Positions 51,521-61,519 of a stretch of 64,000 nt of DNA are shown piece after piece. The notes under the pieces were generated by a model, which had not been told where the DNA came from, made no database searches, and saw only the letters and a program-made list of their open reading frames with translations. Each line of letters opens with the position of its first letter. The stretch's first letter is position 1. A program made the position numbers and the translations under genes. Origin of the DNA: an uncultured Lachnospiraceae bacterium (GTDB taxonomy: Bacteria > Bacillota > Clostridia > Lachnospirales > Lachnospiraceae); assembly GCA_947650005.1 (NCBI GenBank), contig CANSTU010000008.1, positions 1 to 64,000 on the forward strand, given 5' to 3'.

Positions 51521-51655
51521 TTATTTATACTTTTTTAATAGTTATTTCCGCTTTCCTTCCTTGCATTCCGGAATAATAGAGGTAAAATAAGGATATGTTT
51601 TTGAAAAAAAGAAAAAGAAAGGGATTTGGGCTGCCATGGGCGGTATGGAGGGTTT

Positions 51656-52051
51656 ATGAGAGAAAAATTGATGCATTTTATGCAGGGCAGGTACGGGGCG
51701 GATCAGTTGTCCCGTTTTCTGATGGGGCTGGGGTTTGTATTTATGCTGCTCTCTCTTTTTCATAGGCATAGGATCTGGTCGATACTGCTCCTGCTTGTGA
51801 TCATATGCTGTTATTTTCGTCTGTTTTCCAAAAATATTCCGGCGAGGTATGCGGAAAATCAGAAATATCTGCAATTGACGGCAGGCGTCAGGAGGAAGTG
51901 GGCGACGGTAAAACGAGATATGGCCGTGCGCAAAACGCACCATATCTATAGATGTCCCGGCTGTAAGCAGAAGATCAGAATACCGAGGGGGCGTGGGAAA
52001 ATAGCGGTCCGGTGTCCGAAATGCAGCATGGAATTCATCAGGAAGAGCTGA
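51656..52051 (+). CDS. Small membrane protein with C-terminal zinc ribbon
   Basis: A 131-residue protein. Two adjacent membrane helices (about 22-38 and 42-58), a basic stretch, then a zinc ribbon (YRCPGCKQKIRIP...VRCPKCSMEF). It resembles prokaryotic MJ0042-type ribbons. It starts an operon with the DUF5685 and J-domain genes: 13 nt to the next gene. The function is unknown. Confidence 0.7.
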   Translation: MREKLMHFMQGRYGADQLSRFLMGLGFVFMLLSLFHRHRIWSILLLLVIICCYFRLFSKNIPARYAENQKYLQLTAGVRRKWATVKRDMAVRKTHHIYRCPGCKQKIRIPRGRGKIAVRCPKCSMEFIRKS

Positions 52052-52064
52052 AAGGGAAACGGAA

Positions 52065-52904
52065 ATGTTTGGATATGTGGTGGTCAACAGGCAGGAGCTG
52101 AAGCTGAGGGAGCTGGAGCTATACCAGTCTTATTATTGCGGTTTCTGCACGGAATTAAAAAGAAGATATGGGCTGCGGGGACAACTGACGCTTTCCTATG
52201 ACATGACGTTTTTAATTCTGCTTTTAAAGGGGCTGTATGAGGCAGAGGATACGGCAGAAGAGGGCAGATGTATCGCCCATCCCATGAAAAGGCATATTGC
52301 CCGGAGGAATTCCTATACGGGATATGCGGCCGATATGAATATCATCTTAAGCTGGTATCATTGTATGGATGATTGGGAGGATGAACACAGAATATCCAAG
52401 CGGGCCTGCGCGGCGGCCTTAGCGCGCGGGTTTGACAGGGCACAGAGAACTTACCCCCAAAAAGCGGAGGTGATTCGACGGGAACTGGAGCAGATCAGGG
52501 CATATGAAAAGGTGGACGGGGACGATCTGGACGGGGTAGCCGGGTGTTTTGGCCGGATTATGGCCGAAGTCTTTGCACATAAGGCGGATGAATGGGAAGA
52601 AGGGCTGCGCACCATGGGGTTCTTTTTGGGAAAATTTATTTACCTTATGGACGCCTATGAAGATGTGGAGAAGGATCAAAAGAACGGGTGTTATAATCCG
52701 TTCACCCATAGGTACAAAGAGGCTGGGTTTGAGGAGGAGACCTATCAGATTCTTCGGATGATGATGGCTGAATGCTCTCAGGCTTTTGAAAGGCTTCCCA
52801 TTGTAGAAAATGCGGAAATTCTGAGGAATATCCTTTATTCCGGCGTATGGTGCCGGTATGAGATGGTGAGGGGTAGAAGAAAGGAACAGCAGGAAAATGC
52901 GTGA
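52065..52904 (+). CDS. DUF5685 family protein
   Basis: A 279-residue mostly helical protein. It begins [20 protein letters not shown], then [17 protein letters not shown], and contains [10 protein letters not shown] and [12 protein letters not shown], acidic Asp-rich helical motifs reminiscent of all-alpha prenyl-synthase-like or vanadium haloperoxidase-like folds; this is only a resemblance. It matches DUF5685 of Clostridia. It overlaps the J-domain gene by 8 bp, so the products probably work together. Confidence 0.75.
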   Translation: MFGYVVVNRQELKLRELELYQSYYCGFCTELKRRYGLRGQLTLSYDMTFLILLLKGLYEAEDTAEEGRCIAHPMKRHIARRNSYTGYAADMNIILSWYHCMDDWEDEHRISKRACAAALARGFDRAQRTYPQKAEVIRRELEQIRAYEKVDGDDLDGVAGCFGRIMAEVFAHKADEWEEGLRTMGFFLGKFIYLMDAYEDVEKDQKNGCYNPFTHRYKEAGFEEETYQILRMMMAECSQAFERLPIVENAEILRNILYSGVWCRYEMVRGRRKEQQENA

Positions 52905-53628
52905 CCCATATGAGGTGTTGGGTGTATCCGTAAATGCATCCGACGAAGAGATTAAGAAGGCTTACCGCGCGTTGAGCCGGAAATATCATCCGGATGCCAA
53001 CGTGGATAATCCTCATAAAGAACAGGCGGAGGAAAAGTTTAAGGAGATCCAGCAGGCCTATCAGCGAATTATGGATGAACGGCAGGGAAAGGCCCACAGA
53101 AGATACAGCGGTTCCTATGGAGGCGGAGGGACGAGAGCGGATCAGGGCTTCGGCGGTTATGGGGATTTTGAGGAATTCTTTGGAGGTTTCGGGTTTGGAT
53201 CAGGAGCCAGGAGCGGGCAGGAGGAAGACGGGGGAGAATATGCCAGCCATATGAATGCAGCCTTTAATTATATCCGAAACGGGTATAACAGGGAAGCGTT
53301 GAACGTGCTTGCCGGAATCGGGGAGCGGACGGCGCGTTGGTACTATTATAGTTCTCTCGCCAATGCCGGGCTGGGTAATAATGTGACCGCCAGAGAGCAT
53401 GCCAGGAAGGCTTCCGGCATGGAGCCCGGGAACCAGGAATACCGCAGATGGGTTTCCCAGGTGGAGTCGGGAGGAAACTGGTATCAGTACAGGCAGATGC
53501 CCTACGGAATGCCTGCCGTGGATGCGGGCAGCTGGTGTATGCGGCTGTGCATTGCGAACTTGATGTGCAACATGTGTTGCGGGGGCGGTGGATTGTGCTG
53601 CGGCGGAGGCATACCGATGGGATTTTAG
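52897..53628 (+). CDS. J-domain (DnaJ-like) protein with Cys/Gly-rich tail
   Basis: A 243-residue protein. The N-terminal J domain (1-65) has the HPD motif at 31-33 ([10 protein letters not shown]). A Gly-rich linker (about 70-115), a TPR-like helical part ([40 protein letters not shown]) and a C-terminus ending in a Cys/Gly-rich tail ([15 protein letters not shown]) follow. There is no DnaJ zinc-finger or client domain. It recruits Hsp70 (DnaK) to a specific client, plausibly DUF5685. Confidence 0.8.
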   Translation: MRDPYEVLGVSVNASDEEIKKAYRALSRKYHPDANVDNPHKEQAEEKFKEIQQAYQRIMDERQGKAHRRYSGSYGGGGTRADQGFGGYGDFEEFFGGFGFGSGARSGQEEDGGEYASHMNAAFNYIRNGYNREALNVLAGIGERTARWYYYSSLANAGLGNNVTAREHARKASGMEPGNQEYRRWVSQVESGGNWYQYRQMPYGMPAVDAGSWCMRLCIANLMCNMCCGGGGLCCGGGIPMGF

Positions 53629-53822
53629 AACCGTTATACTTTTTTCTGTATGGGGGCGTCTTAATCCGGACAGTTCTTGTGTTCGACAGGGGGATGTTCG
53701 CTGGAAAATAATTTAAATATGCTTCGATTCACATGATTTTCATAATTCCATGTTATGATAAGACTGTCATGATAGCATAAAACGGAGTGAAACGTCTGCG
53801 AATCCAAGAGGCGGAAGTGAGG

Positions 53823-54509
53823 ATGGATATGGAGCGGATTAAGATTCTTGTGGTGGATGATGAGAGCAGGATGCGCAAGCTGGTGAAGGATTTCCTTGTG
53901 AGAAAAGGATATGAAGTGCTGGAGGCAGGGGATGGCAGCGAGGCCCTGGAGATATTTTATGCGAAGAACGATATCGCTTTGGTTATATTGGACGTGATGA
54001 TGCCGAAAATGGACGGGTGGCAGGTGTGCAGGGAGATCAGGAGTTATTCCAAGGTGCCTATCATCATGCTGACAGCCAGAGGGGATGAGAAGGACGAGCT
54101 GCAGGGATTTGAATTGGGAGTGGATGAATATATTTCCAAGCCCTTCAGCCCTAAAATTTTGGTGGCTCGGGTGGAAGCGATCCTGAGAAGGACGGGAAAG
54201 ACGGAGGACGAAGGGATTCTGGAAGAAGGAGGGATACGTCTGGATAAGGCGGCCCATATGGTGACGATCGGCGGGCAGGATATTGCGCTCAGCTTCAAGG
54301 AGTTTGAACTTCTGACCTTTTTTATGGAAAATAAAGGGCTCGCCCTTTCCCGGGAAAAGATCCTGAACAATGTGTGGAACTATGATTACTTCGGGGACGC
54401 CAGAACGATCGATACCCATGTGAAAAAGTTACGCAGTAAGCTTGGGGAGAAAGGAGAGCTGATCAGGACGATATGGGGGATGGGCTATAAATTCGAGGTG
54501 AACGAATAA
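53823..54509 (+). CDS. OmpR/PhoB-family response regulator
   Basis: A protein of about 228 residues with a receiver domain (KILVVDDESRMRKL, phospho-acceptor Asp57 in VILDVMMPKMDG, Lys in ISKPF) and a C-terminal winged helix (LSFKEFELLTFFMENKG, RTIDTHVKKLRSKLG). An alternative start is the ATG at 53829. The partner histidine kinase lies 1.7 kb downstream, separated by an AT-rich insert. Confidence 0.9.
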   Translation: MDMERIKILVVDDESRMRKLVKDFLVRKGYEVLEAGDGSEALEIFYAKNDIALVILDVMMPKMDGWQVCREIRSYSKVPIIMLTARGDEKDELQGFELGVDEYISKPFSPKILVARVEAILRRTGKTEDEGILEEGGIRLDKAAHMVTIGGQDIALSFKEFELLTFFMENKGLALSREKILNNVWNYDYFGDARTIDTHVKKLRSKLGEKGELIRTIWGMGYKFEVNE

Positions 54510-54832
54510 AACGACAGGCGTAAAAGTCAATATTTATGGGCATTTCCGGGAATGGGGGATAGAAATATAGTCTATTATCACATTTTTCGCCGCATAAGCT
54601 GAGGTGCACACTATCTACCGTTTACACTAAAAGCCGCATAAACAATGGATTTTTTGAACCACTTTGTTGGTGCGGCAGTAACGGAAACACAATAATACCC
54701 TTCTTTCTTTTCAGAGGAAGGGGTTTCTTCTTGCCTGCACATGAAAAAGAAGACGGGTTCCCTATTATCCAGCTTCTGGGATAAACTCCAATTTCCCTTT
54801 ATATGCAACTCCACGATAAATGTGAAGCTGTA
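54510..54832. other. AT-rich insert, left part, no recognised gene
   Basis: A minus-strand frame of 67 codons (54611-54814) is open, but no family is recognised. GCCGCATAA occurs twice (about 54591 and 54632). It marks the left part of the insert that splits the two-component genes. Confidence 0.4.
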
Positions 54833-55219
54833 TTACTCATTTAAAAGATTTGTCATTTCACCAATCATCTCTTCAATTGGTTTTACTCTATCGCTAATTT
54901 CCGATTGCATCCTCGGATGCTTATCTTTAATAACTTCCTTTTCCTTAGCTTTTCTCTTTTTCTTATCAGATTCTGAAGTTAACAATTCAAAAACAAGTGT
55001 AATGTTGTTGCTTTCAATCATTTCTTTCGTGAATCCAAGGTATCCATTTCCTTTTACTATTTCATATAAGTGGGTAGCGCACCTTACTAAAACAAATACA
55101 GATTCTCCTACATAGAGCAATTCTTTGTTTTTAGTATTTGTTTGAACAGATATTCCATAGATACCAGCTCCGATCGCTTCCACAAATTTATCTTCAAAAA
55201 ATTTTACATTGATATTCAT
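54833..55219 (-). CDS. GIY-YIG nuclease-like protein
   Basis: A 128-residue, AT-rich gene. Residues 19-21 GIY and 36-38 YVG (LLYVGES), Arg46 and His50 in CATHL, and a later acidic helix (KEKEVIKDKHPRM) fit the GIY-YIG nuclease fold, as in homing endonucleases and mobile-element proteins. The rest of a DNA-binding domain is missing. GGAGG lies 5 nt upstream. Its composition differs sharply from flanking genes, so it is probably horizontally acquired. Confidence 0.6.
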   Translation of the reverse strand: MNINVKFFEDKFVEAIGAGIYGISVQTNTKNKELLYVGESVFVLVRCATHLYEIVKGNGYLGFTKEMIESNNITLVFELLTSESDKKKRKAKEKEVIKDKHPRMQSEISDRVKPIEEMIGEMTNLLNE

Positions 55220-55284
55220 TTATTCCTCCAAATACAAATCCCGATTTTTCGCTCTGTTTAGCCTCCTGATAAACAGGGAGTCAT

Positions 55285-55540
55285 TTATCCAATCAATACG
55301 TTAGAAATCACAACCGCATAAACAAATAATGATGCTATAAAGGTAAGGATGAAATCGCTTTTACTTTTAACCACGGTGTTTTATATTCAATACTTCGCAA
55401 TAGTAAATGGTGGCAAGCGAAGTAAACATGATAGGATTTGATATGTTAAATGGTAAGATTTTGAATAATCCTAATCCAGCAAAATAATAGTGATTACTGA
55501 TAATAACATTTTCATAATCTTTATAGAAAAGCTTTCTCAA
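55285..55540 (-). pseudogene. Small two-helix membrane protein gene, frameshifted
   Basis: Minus strand: a TTG at 55540 opens a frame reading RKLFYKDYENVIISNHYYFA and LFKILPFNISNPIMFTSLAT up to a stop at 55367; the next frame continues KSKSDFILTFIASLFVYAVV to 55285. Joined, they give a short two-helix membrane protein. No family is recognised. It lies upstream of the GIY-YIG gene. A promoter-like TTGTAG, 17 nt, TAAACT lies further up on the same strand. Confidence 0.4.
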
Positions 55541-55639
55541 ATACCAATTTTTACTACATTTAGTTTAGCACATTTATAAGACATCTACAAGATTTTTTGC
55601 ACGAGAAATCAAAAATAATATGATTTTTATTTGATAATA

Positions 55640-55870
55640 TGGAAAAGAACCTGTATCTGTGATACGCTGTATCCGGAAGCTATTTAAAACCGTTTACGCC
55701 AAAAGTGCTTCCAAGTTCCTCCTTCGTCATGGTATGCTCGATGACTATGACCGGCAGGCCTTCCGGATTCTGCTCCCGTTTGCCTTTTTTCCGCGGCATT
55801 TTACGGGGGCGGCCGCCTACTCGCAAGCAACCGTATCTTCCGCGGCAACCGCAGCCGCTTCATGAATCAA
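55640..55870 (-). pseudogene. IS66-type transposase (TnpC) fragment
   Basis: Minus strand: GGRPRKMPRKKGKREQNPEG, LPVIVIEHTMTKEELGSTFG and VNGFK, a stop, LPDTAYHRYRF. This matches the segment of IS66 TnpC that precedes its zinc-finger and catalytic domains (GLPVEVIxHxLxEEELxxxFG...LPDxVYxRYxF). It is broken by a stop and a frameshift, and the flanking transposase parts are missing. Its GC content is higher than the AT-rich DNA beside it. Confidence 0.65.
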
Positions 55871-56211
55871 TACGATCTTACCGTCCGTTTCCATAAAGGA
55901 TATCTGGTTTTCCACTTCATGCTAAGGCTGGTTTTTAGGTTTTGTCTATTTTCCCATATTTTGCGAATCCTATTCCAAGTAAAAAAGACGTACGAAGTTC
56001 TGATGAATGGCTTGTAACAGGTGCTGAATAATCTGTGCAATAGCTATAAATTCACTAACTATGCTTTATGTAGATTGTGTGAATTAGCGAAGGACGGGTG
56101 GAAATAATGGAAAAGAAATGTTATAAAAGAAAAGAAGGGAAACGTGAGTAGGGATGATTTAAATTCGAGCCGGAATTAAGAAATATCCGACGCAGAAAGG
56201 GAGATGGATCA

Positions 56212-57789
56212 GTGCGGTATTCTATCAGAAAACAGTTCGCATGCATCGTCATCGGCCTGATGGCTGGCACAATCCTGTTGTGCTGGTTTATAAATAATAC
56301 GTTCCTGGAGCGGTTCTATTTCCATAACAAGCGCCAGGTGGTGATGGGGGCCTACGGACAGTTAAACGAAGCGGCCCAAAACGGCCAGATTGGTTCGGAA
56401 GACTTCGATATGCGCTTACAGCAGTTGAGCGCTAGATATAATATTTCCGTATTGGTCGTGGACGAGGATTCTGAAACCATACGGGTGAGCGGAGGTGACC
56501 CGGATGTGCTGCGGGTGGATCTGTGGAGCCATATCCTGTTCGATTCCCTGGGCGGGACAAAGGGGGCGGGAAGCATAGGAAAGCCTGTCACGGAGGATAG
56601 GGCTGGATTCGGCGGATTGAGGGAAGACAAGACGCTGGAATCCAGCGAAAGCCCTTTTTACGTCCTGCAGCTCGTGACGAACAGCAGGATGAGCGTGGAC
56701 TATCTGGATCTGTGGGGATTTTTGGATAATGGAAATCCTTTTTTCATTCGGACTGCCTTGGAGGGAATCCGGGACAGTGTGGAAATAGCTAACCGTTTCC
56801 TGGCCTATGTGGGGTTGGCGGCTTCGCTGGCCAGCGGGCTTCTCATTTGGATCGTGTCCAAAAAGGTGACGGATCCCATTTTGGAATTGGCTCATATCTC
56901 GGAACGGATGGCCCATCTGGATTTCGATGCCCGATATCAGGGAAAAAGCTTTAATGAAACGGCAATCCTGGGTAATCATATGAACGAAATGGCGGATGCG
57001 CTGGAAACGACGATTTCAGAATTGAAAACCGCTAACAATGCGCTTCAAAGGGATATCGAGAGAAAAAACGAGATCGACGAGATGCGAAAGGAATTTCTGG
57101 CCAATGTTTCCCATGAACTCAAGACGCCCCTCGCCTTGATCCAGGGATATGCGGAAGGATTGAGAGAGGGGATCAGCGAGGATGTGGAGAGCCGGGAATT
57201 CTACTGTGATGTGATCGTGGATGAGGCGGACAAGATGAACCGTCTGGTAAAAAAACTGCTTACATTGAACCAGCTGGAGTCGGGGAATGAAGTGATCTCC
57301 ATGGGCCGGTTTGACGTGGCGGCACTGATCGAAAATTATATCCAGTCCGCGGAGATCCTGATCAGGCAGAGCGGCGGCACGGTACGGTTTAAGGAAACCG
57401 GTCCGGTCTATGTATGGGGGGACGAATTCAAAACGGAAGAGGTGGTCATGAATTATTTCAGCAATGCGCTCAATCATCTTTCCGGGGAGAAAATTGTGGA
57501 TATCAAGCTGAAAAAGAAGGAAAAGCTGGTCCGCATCTGTGTTTTCAACACAGGGGAACCCATACCGGAGGAGGCCCTTCCCCATCTGTGGGAAAAATTC
57601 TACAAGGTGGACAAAGCGAGGACAAGGGAATATGGGGGAAGCGGCGTGGGGCTTTCCATTGTAAAAGCAATCCAGGAATCGATGAACCAGGGATATGGAG
57701 TGGTCAATTACACAAATGGGGTTGAATTCTGGTTCGAAATGGAACTGGTGGAAAGCGGCAGGGCCGGAGGAAATGAAGCGGATGTGTGA
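56212..57789 (+). CDS. Sensor histidine kinase
   Basis: A 525-residue kinase. Membrane helices at about 8-28 and 196-216 enclose an extracytoplasmic sensor; HAMP (217-270); HisKA with His301 in NVSHELKTPLA; and an HATPase_c domain with NYFSNALNHL, then WEKFYKVDKARTREYGGSGV. It phosphorylates the regulator at 53823, with which it would normally be adjacent. GTG start with AAAGGGAGATG upstream. The insert may have given it a separate promoter. Confidence 0.9.
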   Translation: MRYSIRKQFACIVIGLMAGTILLCWFINNTFLERFYFHNKRQVVMGAYGQLNEAAQNGQIGSEDFDMRLQQLSARYNISVLVVDEDSETIRVSGGDPDVLRVDLWSHILFDSLGGTKGAGSIGKPVTEDRAGFGGLREDKTLESSESPFYVLQLVTNSRMSVDYLDLWGFLDNGNPFFIRTALEGIRDSVEIANRFLAYVGLAASLASGLLIWIVSKKVTDPILELAHISERMAHLDFDARYQGKSFNETAILGNHMNEMADALETTISELKTANNALQRDIERKNEIDEMRKEFLANVSHELKTPLALIQGYAEGLREGISEDVESREFYCDVIVDEADKMNRLVKKLLTLNQLESGNEVISMGRFDVAALIENYIQSAEILIRQSGGTVRFKETGPVYVWGDEFKTEEVVMNYFSNALNHLSGEKIVDIKLKKKEKLVRICVFNTGEPIPEEALPHLWEKFYKVDKARTREYGGSGVGLSIVKAIQESMNQGYGVVNYTNGVEFWFEMELVESGRAGGNEADV

Positions 57790-57946
57790 ACCATCCTTTG
57801 CTTATATCAGTTCAGACAAGTTTGAGCCGTTGTACTTCCTTTCGATTTTACAAAAAAAGAAATAGATTCCTCTTTCCTTTCGGGAAAAAATGTATTATGC
57901 TTATAGAGTTGTCGGATGAAAGTACCTTGCGGGGGGAGTGAGGAAC

Positions 57947-59356
57947 GTGTCGGGATTTGAAATCGGAAGAATATGCAGCGGAAACAGCCTTGTATTCAGC
58001 AGCCTGGAGTTTCTGTTTCGATTTCTGCCTGCCGCCTTGCTCCTTTTTTATGTCACACCGGTGAAATATCGGAATGTGACGCTTTTTTTTGAGAGCCTGT
58101 TTCTATATGCATGCTGTGAGCCTAAGTATGTGGCTCTTCTTCTAGCGCTTACGCTGTTTAATTACCTTACGGAGCGCCGCATGATGGCCAAAAGGGAGTT
58201 AGAGGCGGAGAGTCTGGGGACTGCCAAGAAGCGCTGGCTGATCTTTTCTGTGGGTGTAAACCTTGGGGTTTTGGCGTTTTTTAAGGCAGGGAATCTGTTG
58301 AATGATAGTCTACTCCTTCCGTTGGGCATCAGCTTTTATACTTTTAAGCTGATCTCATGGCAGGTGGATTGCTATAGGGGCAAGCTGGATGCATCTATTT
58401 CCTTTTGGCAGATGGGCGCCTATGTATGCCTGTTTCCTCAGGTGGCCAGCGGGCCCATCATGCGTTATGGGGATGGGAAGGAAGCGCTCAACGCTAAACG
58501 GATTCATTCGGAGGATGTGGAAGACGGGCTGCGCCTTTTGATCCTGGGGCTTCTGGCCAAGGTGTTGCTGGCAGACCGGCTGGGGCTTTTGTGGAGCGAT
58601 ATTCAAACCATCGGATTTGAGAGTATTTCCACGCCTCTTGCCTGGCTGGGTGCATTTACTTATTCGCTGCAGCTCTATTTTGATTTTGAAGGATATTCTC
58701 TGATGGCAGTCGGAATCGGTAGGATGATCGGCCTGCCCTATCTGGACAACTTCAGGCAGCCCTATATGGCGGTATCCGTAAGTGATTTCTGGAGACGCTG
58801 GCATATCACGCTGGGAAGCTGGTTTCGTGACTATGTCTATATTCCCCTGGGTGGAAACCGGAAGGGACGTTTGCGGCAGGTGGGAAATCTGGCCCTGGTC
58901 TGGATCCTGACAGGTCTATGGCATGGAAATGGCCCCAATTTCCTGCTTTGGGGTATGACGCTGGGAATCTTGGTGATTATGGAAAAACAATTTTATGGTA
59001 AATGGATTGAAAAGAGACGATTTATTAACCATATATATGTATGGCTGATTCTGCCGTTAACCTGGATGATCTTCGCTATTTCGGATTTGGGTGAGCTGGG
59101 CGTCTATTTCGCCAGGCTTTTTCCCTTCTTCGGGGTGGGGAAAACCCTGAATTCCCATGATATTGGAAAATATATGGCCATGTATTGGCCGATTCTGGCC
59201 GGTGGAATCGTCTTCTGTATCCCAGGGGTGGCTGCCTTGTATGAGAGATGGAAGAGGAAATGGTTCGTCACGGCAGCGCTGGCATTTCTGTTCTGGGCGG
59301 CCGTCTATCAGTTGAGCAACGCAGCCAATAATCCCTTCCTCTATTTCCGGTTCTAA
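57947..59356 (+). CDS. MBOAT family O-acyltransferase (AlgI/DltB/PatA-like)
   Basis: A 469-residue polytopic protein with PLGISFYTFKLISWQVDCYR, FPQVASGPIMRY, FWRRWHITLGSWFRDYVYIP and the catalytic His in LTGLWHG. MBOAT proteins pass acyl groups across the membrane to polysaccharides. The following gene encodes an exported SGNH protein, the usual partner that completes O-acetylation. A GTG at 57938 is an alternative start but overlaps its ribosome site. Confidence 0.9.
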   Translation: MSGFEIGRICSGNSLVFSSLEFLFRFLPAALLLFYVTPVKYRNVTLFFESLFLYACCEPKYVALLLALTLFNYLTERRMMAKRELEAESLGTAKKRWLIFSVGVNLGVLAFFKAGNLLNDSLLLPLGISFYTFKLISWQVDCYRGKLDASISFWQMGAYVCLFPQVASGPIMRYGDGKEALNAKRIHSEDVEDGLRLLILGLLAKVLLADRLGLLWSDIQTIGFESISTPLAWLGAFTYSLQLYFDFEGYSLMAVGIGRMIGLPYLDNFRQPYMAVSVSDFWRRWHITLGSWFRDYVYIPLGGNRKGRLRQVGNLALVWILTGLWHGNGPNFLLWGMTLGILVIMEKQFYGKWIEKRRFINHIYVWLILPLTWMIFAISDLGELGVYFARLFPFFGVGKTLNSHDIGKYMAMYWPILAGGIVFCIPGVAALYERWKRKWFVTAALAFLFWAAVYQLSNAANNPFLYFRF

Positions 59357-59387
59357 GGGTGTGCGCCATGGAAAGGTGAGTAGCTTC

Positions 59388-60659
59388 ATGAAAAAATGGA
59401 ATCAATATTCTCTTTTTTTGATTCTTCTGATAAGTGGCTGTCTGGTAACGGGAGCGGGCTATGCGGGGCAGAATACCATTTATGCCTCCTATTCCCGGGA
59501 AGCGGGATGGATGACGCCGGGCCTGTCCCTGGTATTCCAGGGAATGAAGGATGGAATATACCCCTGGGAGCTGCTCGCGCCACAGGATAAGGAGACGGTT
59601 GCCATTCTCACCGACGGAGCGGACAGGACAAAAGACAAGCTTGATCCGTCTGTTGGGGAGGACCAGCTGCTGGCTGATGCTTCAAAGGAGAGCGGGCCGG
59701 AGAAAGAGGAGGAGCTTCAAGAAACCGAAGCGGTGGGAAGCGTTTCCCAGAATCTGCCCATTATCCTGGCGCCGGAGGGAGAGACAGGGCCAAAGTACGA
59801 CCGTTTTGGAAACCTGTTGGCGGAAGGGGATGTTGCCGCTTGGGGCGGGGAACGGATACAAGGGACAGCTCCGGAAACAGAAGAACTCTGGACAGAAGAA
59901 GAAAAGCCGATTGAAAATGAACCACAGGAAGGAGAATCGTTCTCAGAGCCGGAGGATACACAGGCCACGGCTGTTGAAGGGCTGGAAGAAACAGCTCCTG
60001 AGAGCCATGTCCCGGGCCAGATACCGTCTGGAGCACAGAAAGATGGCCCGTACGAATTCGTTCCCGTCACGGCGGACTATTTTAATGATGCCCTGTTCAT
60101 AGGAGACTCCCGGACGGTGGGATTGAGCGAATACGGCGGGTTCCAGCCGGAAACCACCTTTTATGCCGCCACATCCATGACCATCTATCAGGTGTTCCGT
60201 ACGCCCAAGCGCGTAGCACAGCTGACCGACGGGAGCAAGGCTACCATAGAAGAAGCCCTTATGGAGAGAAAGTTTGGAAAAATATACCTTATGCTGGGCA
60301 TTAACGAAATGGGAAACGGCACTGCGGAAAGCTTTTTTACAACCTATGCGGAGACGGTGAATCACATCCGCATGCTCCAGCCGCAGGCCATTATCTTTGT
60401 ACAAGGAATCATGCGGGTCGGTAAAGGTAAGAGTAGTTCGGATGCTGTCTTTAATAACGCGAGGATTGACGAAAGAAACCGGGCGTTGGCGGCGATGAGC
60501 AACGGGAAGGATATCTTCTATTTGGAAATCAATGACGTGCTTTGCGATGAAAACGGGGATTTAATTACACAGTATACGTTTGATCAGATCCATCTGAAGG
60601 CGAAATATTATCAACTGTGGAAAGATTATTTGTTCGCGCATGGGATTGTTCGGGAGTGA
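59388..60659 (+). CDS. Exported SGNH/GDSL-type protein, partner of the MBOAT protein
   Basis: A 423-residue protein. A signal anchor (about 8-27), an acidic low-complexity linker (about 80-235, rich in Glu and Pro), then an SGNH domain with FIGDSRTVGLSEYG (Ser), LGINEMG (Asn) and DQIHLKAKYY (Asp/His). It likely transfers or removes acetyl groups on wall polymers outside the cell. Start at ATG 59388 with AGGTGAG upstream; GTG 59361 is the alternative. Confidence 0.85.
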   Translation: MKKWNQYSLFLILLISGCLVTGAGYAGQNTIYASYSREAGWMTPGLSLVFQGMKDGIYPWELLAPQDKETVAILTDGADRTKDKLDPSVGEDQLLADASKESGPEKEEELQETEAVGSVSQNLPIILAPEGETGPKYDRFGNLLAEGDVAAWGGERIQGTAPETEELWTEEEKPIENEPQEGESFSEPEDTQATAVEGLEETAPESHVPGQIPSGAQKDGPYEFVPVTADYFNDALFIGDSRTVGLSEYGGFQPETTFYAATSMTIYQVFRTPKRVAQLTDGSKATIEEALMERKFGKIYLMLGINEMGNGTAESFFTTYAETVNHIRMLQPQAIIFVQGIMRVGKGKSSSDAVFNNARIDERNRALAAMSNGKDIFYLEINDVLCDENGDLITQYTFDQIHLKAKYYQLWKDYLFAHGIVRE

Positions 60660-60704
60660 AAAGATGGATGCAGATACCATGAGGCAGGGAGGGGGAATTG
60701 AGCC

Positions 60705-61154
60705 ATGCTACAACGTAAAATGAAAACAATCTGCGGAATTGATTGCACCGAGTGCGGATGGAAAGAATGCTGTGAAGGTTGTTCTGAAACAGATGGCAGG
60801 CCTTTTGGCGGCGAATGTGTGGCTGCCGAATGTTATAAAGGAGGCGGCGAAAACCTGTTTAAAGCATATAAGGAGCGTTTAATTGAAGAGTTTAACGCTC
60901 TTGGGATTGATGACATGCCTCCGATAGAAGATCTCTGTCAGTTAAACGGTGCATATGTTAATTTGGAATATGTTCTTCCAAATGGGGAAAAAATAAAATT
61001 GCTTGACGATTCCAAAATATATCTGGGTTATCAAGTTGAAAAACATAACAGCGATAGGTGCTATGGACTTGTTGCAGATAATAATCATTTGCTGGTGTGC
61101 GAATATGGTTGCAACGGTGCGGAACCTGAAATCATTATATACAAAAAGAGATAG
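60705..61154 (+). CDS. DUF3795 domain-containing protein
   Basis: A 149-residue, AT-rich gene. The Cys-rich N-terminus (CGIDCTECGWKECCEGCSE, then CVAAECYKGG) fits DUF3795, a presumed metal-binding domain. The C-terminal half (PIEDLCQLNGAYVNLEYVLP) is a separate small domain often found with it. The function is unknown. Composition suggests later acquisition than its neighbours. Confidence 0.7.
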   Translation: MLQRKMKTICGIDCTECGWKECCEGCSETDGRPFGGECVAAECYKGGGENLFKAYKERLIEEFNALGIDDMPPIEDLCQLNGAYVNLEYVLPNGEKIKLLDDSKIYLGYQVEKHNSDRCYGLVADNNHLLVCEYGCNGAEPEIIIYKKR

Positions 61155-61291
61155 ACATTTTCTATTTTAATGGATCGTTAAGTGGATTTAAATCTGCAAT
61201 CATGTGTAGGAATACTTGTTATCATTTAAAATTATTGAAAATCTGTGAGAAATAACAAAATTCTCTTGTTTTTTTCGGAGAATAGGTTTAC
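61155..61291. other. AT-rich gene-free stretch
   Basis: No gene seen. ATTTTAATGGAT and AGTGGA.TTAAAT here also occur near 50172-50198, a weak dispersed similarity. Confidence 0.4.
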
Positions 61292-61345
61292 AATAAATCC
61301 ATCTTCAAAGGCAGGTTCGTCTGAATCTGTGACGATGGATTTATT
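61292..61345. terminator. Terminator-like inverted repeat
   Basis: AATAAATCCATC and GATGGATTTATT, a perfect 12-bp stem with a 30-nt loop, followed by TTCG; a T-rich context lies on both strands. Confidence 0.6.
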
Positions 61346-61519
61346 TTCGTATGGGTAGTTCGCCCGTGTTTTCATGGAATAAGGTTGGTTTGCGTTTTAA
61401 AAATAGGTTGGATCCAGAGAGGCGTTTTGTTGCTTTTTAGAGGGATTTCTGTCTTTCTAGGACAGGAGTCCAAGCGTATGATGGGGTGCGCTTCTGGAAG
61501 GGAAGGGTGAATTTAAGGG

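Noticed and set aside
54611..54814. 67-codon minus-strand ORF in the AT-rich insert as a gene
   Set aside because: No ribosome site or family features; left as part of the unassigned insert.
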